A stretch of DNA of 64,000 nucleotides from RGIG3701 sp964438515 (GTDB lineage: Bacteria > Planctomycetota > Planctomycetia > Pirellulales > Thermoguttaceae): positions 1 to 64,000 of the forward strand of contig CAYTLK010000011.1 of NCBI GenBank assembly GCA_964438515.1. The letters are read 5' to 3'. Positions 1-9,490 of the stretch are shown piece by piece; positions within the stretch are counted from its first letter, which is position 1; every line of letters starts with the position of its first letter. Below the pieces are notes generated by a model. The model saw nothing but the letters and a program-made list of their open reading frames with translations. It had not been told where the DNA came from and searched no databases. The translations under genes were made by a program, and so were the position numbers.

Positions 1-773
1 TCGTCGTCATCATCGTCGCCGATGCTCGGGATTCCGGCAGCGTCGAGGTCCAGATCCTCCGATGGAGCGATTTCTTCTTCTGGTTCCTCTTCGGTAGTCT
101 TTGCAGAGGTTGTATCCTCTTCGTCGTCGCTGCTATCGTCGTCATCGTCATCGTCATCGCCCATTACGTCACTTCCGTCTTCAGCAACGACATCGCTTCC
201 GTCGCCTTCACCTTCAGCGGCAGGCGCCGGGGGTTCGACGATTTCCGCATCGCCGTTTTCCGGACTGTAGATGTACCCGTCGTTGGACCAGTATCCGCCG
301 GAAGTTTCGACTTTTGTACGATTAATATTATCTTCGTAAGCCGCAATGGCGCGCATTTTTTGGTAAGCTGCGTACTTTGCATCGGTACGGAAACCTTCCA
401 GCATGATTCGTACATCCCCCTGGACGAACTGGAGGTCGTACCCGATCTGTTTTTGAGTGTTTACGGTCGAAGCGAGTTCCAGCTCCGCACCTTTCTGGAA
501 GTCTAATTTCGCATCTTCTTCACGTCCCAAATACATGAGAGCCAGCCCGCGGAAGTAATAGACACTTGGGTTCTTCGTTTTGGCGTCAATACATTTCGTA
601 AATTCATCAAATGCCAGTTCGTATTCACCTGCATTATAGTGATGAATTCCTTTACCAAACGTTTGATAAACAATTTCACTGTCACCGGTCTGCGCACAGA
701 CTGGAGCTACAGCCAGGAGAGAAAAAAGGACTGCCGCCAATGCCCCAAAACAAAAAAATACTTTCCGACACAT
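1..773 (-). CDS. Exported TPR-like protein with acidic C-terminal tail (3' end outside window)
   Basis: The frame opens with ATG at 773-771 after a GGAG ribosome site nine bases upstream and runs off the left edge (257 codons visible). Residues 1-28 form a Sec signal peptide ending in VCAQ. Residues about 35-105 look like tetratricopeptide helices (motifs FTKCID, YYFRGLALMYLG, DAKLDFQKG), which normally mediate protein-protein contacts. After residue about 180 the protein becomes almost purely Asp/Glu/Ser with runs of Asp, a disordered acidic tail also seen in other proteins here. It probably works in the cell envelope as a scaffold; no enzymatic motif is visible. The TPR assignment rests on residue pattern only, and the specific role is unknown. 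Confidence 0.75.
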   Translation of the reverse strand, partial: MCRKVFFCFGALAAVLFSLLAVAPVCAQTGDSEIVYQTFGKGIHHYNAGEYELAFDEFTKCIDAKTKNPSVYYFRGLALMYLGREEDAKLDFQKGAELELASTVNTQKQIGYDLQFVQGDVRIMLEGFRTDAKYAAYQKMRAIAAYEDNINRTKVETSGGYWSNDGYIYSPENGDAEIVEPPAPAAEGEGDGSDVVAEDGSDVMGDDDDDDDDSSDDEEDTTSAKTTEEEPEEEIAPSEDLDLDAAGIPSIGDDDDD

Positions 774-1037
774 ATCGGCTCACTCCTAAAAACATTAAAA
801 CGTGTATTATTTACGAACGGAATTCAGATTTTTCGGAACGTGTTTCTCGTTCTGTGAATCCTGCTTTTCCATTCATAAAGTATTTTTACTCTATACTATC
901 AGAATTCGTCATCGGCTTTTCCCTGCTTTGGAAAAACCCTTTCTGTCTGAAAATGTTCAAATTTGAATCAAGAAGAAATTTTTCATGCCGATTATTCCAG
1001 TAAAAACGATTTTGTCGCTCGTTTGCTGGTTCAAATT

Positions 1038-2123
1038 TCAAGGAGTCGGACTCCAAGACGGACGTTCCAGCTTGGCCGATTCCGACGGAGCGGACGACGG
1101 GGACGATGGAAACGAAGCAGACGGAGCAGGGGCGTCGGAACCTACTTGAGGATTTGGCGACTCTAACGCAAGCGTCGAAGGAGTAGAATAGGCGTTTTGC
1201 GCAAGATTTATCGGCACTCGGTTGATGAGCAGCCGTTTGTCGCTCGTCTGATACAGGATGTGGAGCTCGAGGTTCATGTTGGACGGACAGCTTTTCGCCC
1301 AGCGCATGTCGAGCGGAATCGACAGTCCGGCCCGACCGCCATTAATAATGTCGGCGACGTCTTCCGCGGTATAGACCCACCAGGAAATTCGGGACTGTTC
1401 CTTCGGTTTCGACGGGTCGGTCACGAACACTTCGAGAGGTGCGGGAGCCAGAATGATGTTTCCCGCCGAGTCTTTCAACTGAAATTCAACATGAATTCCT
1501 TCGTAATTAATAGGTCGGGTCTTCTGCGGAAGAAGCACAACGGAATACACGTTCCGACTGTCTGTTTTTCGTACGTGAACCGGCTGGGAGGAATTTCCCG
1601 AACCGTTCATACTTACGCGCGAGCCGGCCGGGGGATTCAGGGGTTCATTCTGGAGATTCGAAGGCGTTCCCAGCGAGGAAGCAGGGGGATTGGGCGCAAC
1701 GGTCGGCACGACGACGGAACTGTTTGCAGTGCTTGCGGCCCCGGACGTCGAGGCGGCGGGAACGGCAGACGGCGCTGCGGATGGGATTGCGGACGGTGAC
1801 GCTGCGGAAACTGTGGACGGCGCTGCGGAATACGAACCGACAGACGGAGCCGAGAGGAACGCAGGGTTTGAAGCGGTATTTGAGGCGGAACCAGACGTTC
1901 GTCCGGACCCTCGGAGCGTTTCGACCTGCTGGCGGAGCGACTCATTTTCGCGACGAAAATCCTCCATTTTCATATTACTGCGCCAAATACGTTCACGCTG
2001 TTGCGCATTTTCTTGTTCCAGACGAGCAATCGCCTGTTTGTTCTGCGCACAGCCGCTCAGTAAGACGACGGTCAGCGTCGGCAAACAAAGAGTCAGAATG
2101 AATTTGGTGAAGGATTTCATCAT
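1038..2123 (-). CDS. Lipoprotein with N-terminal coiled coil and C-terminal beta-rich domain
   Basis: 361 residues from the ATG at 2123, chosen because it opens a signal peptide with lipobox LLSGC (Cys25); the frame extends 40 codons further upstream but those codons do not look like a leader. After the lipidated Cys comes a coiled coil (about 28-72, rich in Gln, Glu, Arg and Leu), then a Ser/Ala/Pro linker to about 190. A more ordered domain (about 195-325) has alternating hydrophobic residues and the motif RISWWVYTAEDV. A Pro/Ser tail follows. The architecture suggests an envelope-anchored protein that oligomerises through the coil. I do not recognise the C-terminal domain and assign no function. 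The neighbouring lipoprotein at 2392 is divergently transcribed. Confidence 0.75.
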   Translation of the reverse strand: MMKSFTKFILTLCLPTLTVVLLSGCAQNKQAIARLEQENAQQRERIWRSNMKMEDFRRENESLRQQVETLRGSGRTSGSASNTASNPAFLSAPSVGSYSAAPSTVSAASPSAIPSAAPSAVPAASTSGAASTANSSVVVPTVAPNPPASSLGTPSNLQNEPLNPPAGSRVSMNGSGNSSQPVHVRKTDSRNVYSVVLLPQKTRPINYEGIHVEFQLKDSAGNIILAPAPLEVFVTDPSKPKEQSRISWWVYTAEDVADIINGGRAGLSIPLDMRWAKSCPSNMNLELHILYQTSDKRLLINRVPINLAQNAYSTPSTLALESPNPQVGSDAPAPSASFPSSPSSAPSESAKLERPSWSPTP

Positions 2124-2391
2124 TTTTCCGGTTCCATACAATAAAAGGTACACAGCATAAAATAACGAAAATATCACTTTTTGTCCAGAGCAATTTTTCA
2201 AAAAAGACTGAAAAAGTTCAATTTCTTCTGATTTTGCCCACAAATTTTCAAAATTTCGGACTTTTCACGAAAAACTTCAAAATTGCTCTTTCCCGAAAAA
2301 GTTAAAATGGTTATATTGCATAAAGAAATCCGAATATCCGTTTCAGAGTGAATTTTTTGATTCCTTTCCGTTTTTTCAAGTAACGGTTGTT

Positions 2392-3297
2392 ATGAACAGA
2401 ACGTCAATAATAATAATTTCCCCGATCCTCATCGGTGTGATGCTTTTTCTCAGCGGATGCCGCACCGCCGGGAAAAAATCCGCTTCGGACTGGAGCATTC
2501 CTTCCCTGAAACTTTCACGAGCTTCCAAAGACGATGTGAAACCGCCTTCCGAACACGCAAGTGCCGATGCGACCGCTCGACTGGCGCACGAACGCATGGA
2601 CGGTCACAATCCCACGGCGACCTTTTCACCGAGTGACGACCCCAGTTTGCAGCCGAATCCGACTGAAATCGCGCAGCTGCATCGGATCGAGGGGAGCAAC
2701 GTTCCGGAATGGGCGTCCGGAAGTGATTTGCCGCCGGAACCCGAAGCGACCGCGCCGGAACCTGCACAGCGTGTGGCGCAGAACGTCAGTGATTCAACGA
2801 TGAACGCCGCCGCTCAAGCCGCCGCGCAGAACGCAGTCGCGCAGAACGCAGTCGTGCAGAACGCGGATTCGAGTTCGAACGTGTACAACGGGGAACTGCC
2901 CGACTCGCTCGAAGAGATTCCCGTTCAGACGGCGTCAGGCGTTCCTGCAGCGGTTCCTCCGCCGGGGTACAATGTTCCGGCAGGGATTCCATCGAATGGA
3001 AATACGTCGGTCGCCGCCCATTTGCCGAACGGGTTAAATGGGTCGAACGGAACCGTCACGCCGGGTGCGTCTGGTATGGGTGGAGCTGCGGTCGCTGCGA
3101 CGTCTGCGGGATCCACCATGACGGAACTTCCAGGAACCCTTCCATCGGGAACGGGGACGGGAACCGGAACCGGAACGGCAGTTCAAACGTCGGCGGCCGT
3201 TCCGGGAACGCAGCCGGCTGCGGCACAGCCTGCGGTGCTTTTTATGCCGGGAAGCATCAATCCGCAATATCCCAATCTTCCCGCGACGAACCGATGA
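2392..3297 (+). CDS. Low-complexity lipoprotein, function unknown
   Basis: 301 residues. The N terminus is a lipoprotein signal peptide (hydrophobic 6-20, lipobox LSGC, Cys23). The rest is disordered: Ala/Gln/Asn repeats of the form QNAV near residues 140-160, Pro-rich stretches and a Gly-Thr dipeptide run near 250. No catalytic motif or conserved fold is recognisable. The gene is divergent from the coiled-coil lipoprotein at 1038-2123 and ends upstream of a hairpin terminator at 3490. Repeats such as the GT run are prone to slippage, so length may vary between strains. It is likely anchored in a membrane; no function is assigned. Confidence 0.7.
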   Translation: MNRTSIIIISPILIGVMLFLSGCRTAGKKSASDWSIPSLKLSRASKDDVKPPSEHASADATARLAHERMDGHNPTATFSPSDDPSLQPNPTEIAQLHRIEGSNVPEWASGSDLPPEPEATAPEPAQRVAQNVSDSTMNAAAQAAAQNAVAQNAVVQNADSSSNVYNGELPDSLEEIPVQTASGVPAAVPPPGYNVPAGIPSNGNTSVAAHLPNGLNGSNGTVTPGASGMGGAAVAATSAGSTMTELPGTLPSGTGTGTGTGTAVQTSAAVPGTQPAAAQPAVLFMPGSINPQYPNLPATNR

Positions 3298-3330
3298 GTT
3301 TCGAACGGATGCGCCGGGTGTATACTCGTT

Positions 3331-3415
3331 CTACTTGAAAATTTCGCGTTGGGCGGCTGCTGCGGCAGTCGTTTCTCGATAGAGTAACGACGGAAAAGCG
3401 AAAATTCAAAATGCA
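3331..3415 (-). repeat. Dispersed repeat family B, copy 1
   Basis: Read on the minus strand this stretch starts TTTTGAATTTTCGC and ends near GCGAAATTTTCAAG, and it is nearly identical to 59779-59868. The ends are imperfect inverted repeats, so the element could be a small non-autonomous mobile element. It lies in the 559-base gene-free gap 3298-3856, which also holds a terminator (3490), a promoter candidate (3593) and a second family-B copy (3643). Confidence 0.7.
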
Positions 3416-3489
3416 TCGGTTGTAAAACACGTCGGGTTGAATGCGGTTTGAAATATTGAAAAATGGGACGGTTTTATCGATTCCAACGA

Positions 3490-3529
3490 GAGACTTTTTC
3501 GATCAAAGACGATCGAAGGGTCTTTTTTT
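3490..3529 (+). terminator. Rho-independent terminator candidate downstream of the 2392 lipoprotein gene
   Basis: AGACTTTT and CGATC pair with GATCG and AAGGGTCT across a six-base loop with a one-base bulge, followed by seven T. It lies about 190 bases after the stop codon. Confidence 0.6.
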
Positions 3530-3592
3530 GTAAAAATTGGAAAAACTTTTAAAAAAATGGCTCCATAATAGAATAAAATCGGGGTCCCTATC

Positions 3593-3620
3593 TTGTCGGG
3601 AAAATTACAGATGTTATACT
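3593..3620 (+). promoter_or_regulatory. Sigma70-type promoter candidate for the 3857 gene
   Basis: TTGTCG and TATACT are separated by 16 bases. The predicted transcript would start near 3627 and carry a leader of about 230 bases that contains family-B repeat copy 2. Confidence 0.45.
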
Positions 3621-3642
3621 AATAGCAGAGAGTATTTTAAAC

Positions 3643-3780
3643 TCGACACATTTTGAATTTTCGCTTCTCCGCTGCTGCGCAGCGCGAAACGTTGTTACAC
3701 CGTGCGAAACGCCTGCGTATGTAGTGCGAAACGCTGCGTCCGCAGCCGTCCGATGCGAAATATTCAAGTGGAATCAGTAT
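3643..3780 (+). repeat. Dispersed repeat family B, copy 2 (expanded)
   Basis: It starts CGACACATTTTGAATTTTCGC and ends ATTCAAGTGGAATCAGTA, like copies at 47564 and 59779. The interior is longer and contains the motif TGCGAAACG or CGCGAAACG three times. It lies in the leader of the 3857 lipoprotein gene. Confidence 0.7.
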
Positions 3781-3856
3781 AGTTTCCTTTCGTAAAAGCT
3801 CGCGGGGGAGCGACGCTTGTACGGAAAAAAGTATTTTATGGACTTCGAGAAAACTT

Positions 3857-6748
3857 ATGAATCACATTTCATCTTTTTTTGCATTCCTTATAGGTTTTAG
3901 TGTTTTGATTTTTACCGTCGGCTGCGGAGGCTCGTCCCAACCGAAACCGATGCCGGAAAATCGTGTCGAGGAAAATCTTGCAGAACGTACAGGATTGAAT
4001 CGGAATCTGAACAAGGGTTCGGAACAGGAAGAGCAGAAGAAAGCCGCCAGTCCGAAAAAGAAGAAAAAACGTCCCGTAAAAGAGGAAGAAGATTCCTCCC
4101 AGAATGTTCCTGAACTGACGGTTCCGGAAATGAATATCCCCGCAAACAGCGCGTCGTGGACGTTTACGGAAATTGCGTACATTCGCGGCAAACGGCTGGA
4201 TCTTTTCGGCGCGGTGATTTCAGAGCTTTCTAAACGAATGAACAATCCGGCGACGGAGGATGCGTCCGCGCTGCTTCTTTCGCAGTTTTTGACGACCGTC
4301 ATTCCCGGCGCACTGGCGAAAGAACAGTCGCTGATGGATGAGGAGCCGCGCGTTAAAGAGGTGGAGGAGTCGCTGAAGAATTTGGAACAAGAGGAACGAC
4401 GGCAGAACAAGAACGGTAAAAATTCCTCCCAGGTTTCGAATAAACCCACGCAGGACCTCGTTTTTTACCAGATTCCTCAAACTCTTTTACGCGACGGCGT
4501 GACGGCTCTTGCTTCGAGTACGTCTGAAACTGCGCAAAAACAGATGGCGTCGTTTCTGGCCGGCGTGCTTCAGTTCGACGACAATAAATCGGCGCTCGAA
4601 TCCGCGATGGGTGCGTACGCCCTGAAGGCGGAACTGGGAAAACTCTCAAACGACGAAGAATCTCTGCTTTTAGCGTTTTTGCTCACTCCAGAGCTTGCAG
4701 TGACGCAGGCCGCCAGTTTTGCAGAGGTTCAGGCGCCGGAAATTTCCGAAGTCGAGTACGATGAAAACGGAAACCCAATTCAAAACCAGAATTCGAACCA
4801 GAATAATCGTTCGTCTCACCCGCAGATTCTCATCGCGCCGGGGCAGAGGGTCCAATTTAAATTCCAGGGCGGAAACGGAAATTTGACGACCGTCACGACT
4901 GCCGACATTCAAAAGATGGTGCTGAGTAAATTCTGTCCGTCTTCCTCGCCGCTTTTCCGTGCGCGCATCGCTCAGTCGCTTGCAAGTCCGGAGGTCCTTG
5001 AGACGGCAAACACTCCGGAAAAACAGTCGTTCCTTCTGCAGGAAGTCCTTCAGAAATTTTTGCTGAAGAAAGATTTTGCGAATACGATTGCGCATATTAT
5101 GATGTACAAGCAGCCCGAACTCGACGACACGCTTAAAGCGGCGCTCATGGAAAATCTCGCGCTCAGCTGTCAGCTTCTCATGCAGTATCATTACGGATTC
5201 ATCGACGAGAAAAGTATTGATGAATATCGTACAGCGCTCCTTGCGAAACGCGATCGGCTTCAAATGGAAGAAGAGGCGCGTAGGGCGGCCGAAGAAAGTG
5301 CTGGAAGTGCCGGAAATTCTGGCGGCGACGGTGCTGGAAGTGCCGACTCTGCATCGGAACCTCAGCGCTCCCTGTTGAGTCGAACCACTTCGGGCGGTGC
5401 GTCTGATCGTTCCGTTTCGGGAAATCAAAATCCGTCCAACAGGAATCCGGCGGCCATTTCCCCGATCGTTCGGCTCATGATGAACCCGGAAGAACGAAAA
5501 GCGATGGAAAACGAACTCTGGACGCCTGAAATGCGTTCGATTTTGTTTGAAAATGTTTCACAGTCCTTGGCGTCTTATGTTGATGAGGGGCTTGCAAATA
5601 TGCCCGAACCGGGAAGTACAAATCGTCCGAAAATCACACCGCTTCCCAAAGATGCGCTTCAGTCGATCGTGATGTGCCTGTCGATTCCGTCGATGGAGAC
5701 GCGTCGGCAGCTGTTCACGCTTCTCGACAAAGGGTGGCTGCTTGGGCCGGAAATTTTCAAACAGTCCCTTTTTGACCGTGTGGAGACGGAACCTGGTTTT
5801 CTGATGGTCGTTAAATCGCTCGATCGTCGGGCGCTTCCGAAAGTCAAAGAGAAAAAAACCGTAACGCCGCGCAAAAGTACGTCTTCGTCTTCCTCCTCAT
5901 CACGTAAACGTACAAAAACTAAACCGAAGGCGAAAGAACCCTCTCAGGGTGTCTTGATGCGTGAAAAACGGATGCAGGTCGGCGCCGCGTGGCTCGATCA
6001 ATCGTACGCGCTCACCTGTCAGTGGTGCCGGAAATTTTCCCAGGCGGCCAGCCAGAAGAATCGTCTTGCGGCTGCGGAACGAATTTTGGACCGAAACGCG
6101 CCCAAACCTCAGCCCCCGGAACTTTCTTCCGAGCTGCGGCAGCAATTTCCGTTCCCGCGTGACGCACAGGTCGTTTCCTATTACACGTGCGCCGACCCCG
6201 TAATCGGTTCCATGTCGGAAAAAGACGGTCTGAAAATCACCTTTTTTGAAGTCCGGTGCAACGCCATGCTTACAAAACTCGTGACGACGTTTAAGTCCAA
6301 AAATCCGCACCTTCTGGACCGCGGCGTCCTCACGAAAAATGCAGGTCAAAACGCAATCGCAAACGCGTACTGGCTCGAACGTTTCGAGGTGAACAGCGAC
6401 ACCGGAAAGCAGGAATCCATCGATATTCTGATCGTTCCGGCCTCCTCGGTTTCGGGTAATAATAATCAACAGAGAGTGTACGAAAATCCGAATGAGTCTC
6501 AGCGCGCGAAAGGTCCGGAAAATTACGTCGTTTACGTTCTGCTGATGGAAATGGACGACCTCACCGGCGAGCATGTTTCCAACCTCAAAGATGATGGAAC
6601 CGACAGCGACAGAGAGTTTATCGACGACGGCGAAAGTGACGGCGATGACGATTACGGCGGCGGCGATGATGACGATGATGCTGGTTATTCCGAAAGTCCG
6701 GCCCTCATGATTGAAAATGAGGACGTTCCGGAAGACGGAAACGAGTAA
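3857..6748 (+). CDS. Large lipoprotein with acidic C terminus, function unknown
   Basis: 963 residues starting at ATG 3857. The leader is hydrophobic (7-21) with a lipobox-like TVGC (Cys23). A Lys/Glu-rich linker follows to about residue 90. Several helical segments separated by disordered Asn/Gln-, Ser/Gly- and Lys/Ser-rich insertions (about 310-325, 480-530, 670-700) make up the body. The last 60 residues are dominated by Asp and Glu with an Asp run. Two stretches (about 110-290 and 355-460) look alpha-solenoid-like, but I recognise no family. The acyltransferase frame overlaps or abuts its 3' end, so the two may be co-transcribed. Likely a planctomycete envelope protein; no function assigned. 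Confidence 0.75.
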   Translation: MNHISSFFAFLIGFSVLIFTVGCGGSSQPKPMPENRVEENLAERTGLNRNLNKGSEQEEQKKAASPKKKKKRPVKEEEDSSQNVPELTVPEMNIPANSASWTFTEIAYIRGKRLDLFGAVISELSKRMNNPATEDASALLLSQFLTTVIPGALAKEQSLMDEEPRVKEVEESLKNLEQEERRQNKNGKNSSQVSNKPTQDLVFYQIPQTLLRDGVTALASSTSETAQKQMASFLAGVLQFDDNKSALESAMGAYALKAELGKLSNDEESLLLAFLLTPELAVTQAASFAEVQAPEISEVEYDENGNPIQNQNSNQNNRSSHPQILIAPGQRVQFKFQGGNGNLTTVTTADIQKMVLSKFCPSSSPLFRARIAQSLASPEVLETANTPEKQSFLLQEVLQKFLLKKDFANTIAHIMMYKQPELDDTLKAALMENLALSCQLLMQYHYGFIDEKSIDEYRTALLAKRDRLQMEEEARRAAEESAGSAGNSGGDGAGSADSASEPQRSLLSRTTSGGASDRSVSGNQNPSNRNPAAISPIVRLMMNPEERKAMENELWTPEMRSILFENVSQSLASYVDEGLANMPEPGSTNRPKITPLPKDALQSIVMCLSIPSMETRRQLFTLLDKGWLLGPEIFKQSLFDRVETEPGFLMVVKSLDRRALPKVKEKKTVTPRKSTSSSSSSSRKRTKTKPKAKEPSQGVLMREKRMQVGAAWLDQSYALTCQWCRKFSQAASQKNRLAAAERILDRNAPKPQPPELSSELRQQFPFPRDAQVVSYYTCADPVIGSMSEKDGLKITFFEVRCNAMLTKLVTTFKSKNPHLLDRGVLTKNAGQNAIANAYWLERFEVNSDTGKQESIDILIVPASSVSGNNNQQRVYENPNESQRAKGPENYVVYVLLMEMDDLTGEHVSNLKDDGTDSDREFIDDGESDGDDDYGGGDDDDDAGYSESPALMIENEDVPEDGNE

Positions 6749-6770
6749 AAAGTCAGAAAATTCGAACGAA

Positions 6771-7388
6771 ATGAAGAATTTTTTCCGTTTTTTTTCAGCA
6801 TTTGGAATAATTCCGGCTATAATATTATATTGTATGGCTCGATGTTTCCTTTCGCGGCAGCGCGCGTTTGCCGACCTGACGCAATGGATGGCGCTCCTTC
6901 CTGGAATTCCCGGCGAATATTTTCGTCTCGCGTTCCTTCGATGGGCGCTTCCCCGCTGCGGAAAGAATGCAAGTATTGGTTTTGGTACGATTTTCTCGCA
7001 TCCGACGGCCGAACTTGGGGAAAATATATACATCGGTCCCTACTGTATTTTAGGCGACATTACAATTGAAAACGATGTACTGCTTGCAAGCGGTGTTTCC
7101 GTTGCAAATGGTACAAATCAACATTTTATAGAACGAACAGACGTTCCGATTCGTCTTCAGGGTGGTGAATTCCGTAGAATCACGATCGGTGAAGATTCCT
7201 GGATCGGTGAACGCGCCGTGGTGCTTGCGGATGTCGGACGACACTGTGTCGTCGGTGCAGGCGCTTTGGTTTTAGAAAACATCCCTGATTACGCGATTGC
7301 GGTTGGCGTACCCGCAAAAGTAGTCAAATTTCGCAGTCCCCCCAACGGAGAAGGAATTCAGAAACAGAAATCCTTAAAATCAGAGTAA
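6771..7388 (+). CDS. Hexapeptide-repeat acyltransferase
   Basis: 205 residues from ATG 6771; an in-frame ATG at 6711 lies inside the upstream gene and neither has a strong ribosome site. The N terminus has a hydrophobic stretch. From about residue 65 the sequence shows left-handed beta-helix hexapeptide patterns (ASIGFG, NIYIGP, VLLASG, SWIGER, CVVGAG), ending with the VGVPAKVV signature of maltose/galactoside/serine-type O-acetyltransferases. Such enzymes move an acetyl group from acetyl-CoA to a sugar hydroxyl. The asparagine-synthetase-like gene follows 114 bases later, a pairing common in surface polysaccharide loci. The acceptor is unknown. Confidence 0.85.
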   Translation: MKNFFRFFSAFGIIPAIILYCMARCFLSRQRAFADLTQWMALLPGIPGEYFRLAFLRWALPRCGKNASIGFGTIFSHPTAELGENIYIGPYCILGDITIENDVLLASGVSVANGTNQHFIERTDVPIRLQGGEFRRITIGEDSWIGERAVVLADVGRHCVVGAGALVLENIPDYAIAVGVPAKVVKFRSPPNGEGIQKQKSLKSE

Positions 7389-7502
7389 AATCTTGTTTTA
7401 TCGGAACGTTTTCACGGATATTCATTTGCGAATCGTTCAATTTTCGATTTTCGTTTTTTGTACGTCGTTTTTTGATTTCCATTTAGGAACCATTTATCTG
7501 CC

Positions 7503-9419
7503 ATGAGCGCTATTTTTGGTGTTGTTTATTGTAACTCGAACGCCTCGCAGTCCGTCGAAGTTTCCACGCTTCGTCAAATGGGTGCCGTACTTACACATCG
7601 CGGTAAAAACGGGGATGCGTATTTTACCCGTAAAAACGTGGGTCTCGGAGCCAGACTTTGGGCCGAAACGGTTTTCGAACACGCAGACTCTCCGATTGAG
7701 TATCATTTTGGTGAGAAAACTTTAATCGTGCTGCTGGACGGAGAAATTTACAATTCTACACCTCTTCGCGATGCGTTGGAAGAGAGGAATGTGGAGTTGC
7801 AGACGGACGAGGACGCCGAGTTGCTGGCGTATATGTACATGGAGTTCGGCGTAGAGGGGACGCTCGCGAAACTCCGTGGAAAATATGCGGCCGCCATTTG
7901 GGATTCGTCAGAAAACTTGCTTTATCTCATGCGCGACCCGCTGGGACAGAAGCCGCTGTATTACTGTCAGGACGACGGAAAATTCATTTTCGCCTCAGAA
8001 ATCAAAGGCGTTTTGGCTCACGGCGGCGTTGCGCACGAAATCAATCCGACGGCCATCGACGATTATTTCATCATGGGGTGCGTTCCAGGCGAGCGGTCCA
8101 TCTATAAAAATGTGCATAAAGTTTTGCACGGCTGCTGGATGAGTTTTCATCTGAAGAACGGCGGAACCCTTGAAAAACAGGGGCCGTTCCGACACTGGAA
8201 GTTTCAGCCCAACGTGGATGAAGAGCGAAATCTGGACGATTGGATGGATTGCATCCAGAACCAGCTTTCCGACACAATCACGATGATGAAGGGCGAAATT
8301 CCCGGAAGCGGCGCGTTTTTGAGCGGCGGACTGGATTCCAGCATCGTTGTGGCGATTCAGAGCCGACTCGGGTGCGAGTCCATTCCGACTTTTTCAATCG
8401 GTTTCAAAGAAAATCAGTTCAACGAGCTGGCGTACGCAGAAGCAATCTCCGACCGGTTCGGAACAGATATGTGTTCAGAAATCGTAGAGCCGGATGCGGT
8501 GGAGGAACTGAAAAATCTGGTCGAGTGTTACGACGAGCCGTATTCCGACCCATCGTCGCTCCCGATGCTTTTGGTTTCGCGTTTGGCGGCGCACCACGTT
8601 TCAATTGTGTTTTCGGGCGACGGCGGCGACGAGTGTTTTGCGGGTTACGCACGTCAGATACACGATTTGAAGGAGGATGCGTTACGTCGTTTGCTTCCTG
8701 GTTTTCTGCGTCGGGCGATTTTTAGTCCTTTGGCGGCGATTTACCCGAAATTCGACTTTTTACCGCGTCCTTTCCGACTGAAAACGTTTTTTCAGAATCT
8801 TTCAACGTCTTCTGCGGAGGCGTATTCGAACACGCTTTCATTTTGTCGGCCGCAGCTTCGTCAGAGACTGCTGGCGCCGCTCTATCGGATGTCGGGGTTT
8901 GAGCCGTCGGATGTGGGGGCGCAGTATGTGAAAGCGTTTTTGGAGGCAGACCGTCGCGATGCGCTTTCAGGGATGCAGATGGCGGAAATTTCCGTGGGAC
9001 TTCCGGAAGCAATGGTGAAAGTGGATCGTGCGTCGATGATGTGCGGTTTGGAGGTGCGTTCGCCGTTTCTCGACACGAAGGTTTTGGAGCTGGCGGGTCA
9101 GATTCCGTCGGAATATAAAATTCGTGACGGATTGGGAAAATGGATTCTTCGCAAGACGTTTGAGCCGCAGTTTCCGTTGAAGTTGAAGAGCCGCCCCAAG
9201 CAGGGGTTTGAGCTTCCGACGGACGCGTGGCTTCGCGGGCCGCTTCGCGAGATGTTCCAACGTGAGGTTTTGGGTTCGAACTCACGCATTTCGCAGTGGG
9301 TGGATCTTAGTGTTGTGAAAAAGCTTCATCGCGAGCATTCACAGGGCGTCGGATCCTACGGCGGCACGCTCTGGGCGCTCCTTTTCCTCGAAAAATGGAT
9401 GCAGCGCTGGATGAGTTGA
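7503..9419 (+). CDS. asnB: Asparagine synthetase family protein lacking the N-terminal glutaminase Cys
   Basis: 638 residues with AsnB architecture: an Ntn-type glutaminase domain (about 1-190) and an ATP-pyrophosphatase synthetase domain with the PP-loop SGGLDSS at 274-280, FSGDGGDE further on and the VDRASM/EVRSPFLD motifs. The family makes asparagine, or amidates other carboxylates, from glutamine and ATP. The start reads Met-Ser-Ala-Ile instead of Met-Cys-Gly-Ile, so the nucleophilic Cys that must be residue 1 after Met removal is absent. The glutaminase is therefore probably dead, leaving ammonia-dependent synthesis or another amidation. Other glutaminase-domain features (HRG, DGEIYN) persist. 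Gene symbol by family only. Confidence 0.85.
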   Translation: MSAIFGVVYCNSNASQSVEVSTLRQMGAVLTHRGKNGDAYFTRKNVGLGARLWAETVFEHADSPIEYHFGEKTLIVLLDGEIYNSTPLRDALEERNVELQTDEDAELLAYMYMEFGVEGTLAKLRGKYAAAIWDSSENLLYLMRDPLGQKPLYYCQDDGKFIFASEIKGVLAHGGVAHEINPTAIDDYFIMGCVPGERSIYKNVHKVLHGCWMSFHLKNGGTLEKQGPFRHWKFQPNVDEERNLDDWMDCIQNQLSDTITMMKGEIPGSGAFLSGGLDSSIVVAIQSRLGCESIPTFSIGFKENQFNELAYAEAISDRFGTDMCSEIVEPDAVEELKNLVECYDEPYSDPSSLPMLLVSRLAAHHVSIVFSGDGGDECFAGYARQIHDLKEDALRRLLPGFLRRAIFSPLAAIYPKFDFLPRPFRLKTFFQNLSTSSAEAYSNTLSFCRPQLRQRLLAPLYRMSGFEPSDVGAQYVKAFLEADRRDALSGMQMAEISVGLPEAMVKVDRASMMCGLEVRSPFLDTKVLELAGQIPSEYKIRDGLGKWILRKTFEPQFPLKLKSRPKQGFELPTDAWLRGPLREMFQREVLGSNSRISQWVDLSVVKKLHREHSQGVGSYGGTLWALLFLEKWMQRWMS

Positions 9420-9490
9420 TTTTTTCTGCCAAGAAACGCGCAGCCAGTTAGTTTTTACAGACTTTGAATTATATACGAAAGTGATTTTTG

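Noticed and set aside
1690..2160. 156-residue antisense ORF over the lipoprotein at 1038-2123
   Set aside because: Shadow frame of a low-complexity Ser/Ala/Pro gene; the minus-strand frame has a lipoprotein signal, coiled coil and ordered domain.
5900..7033. 377-residue antisense ORF over the large lipoprotein and acyltransferase
   Set aside because: It crosses two recognised genes on the opposite strand and its sequence has no recognisable pattern.
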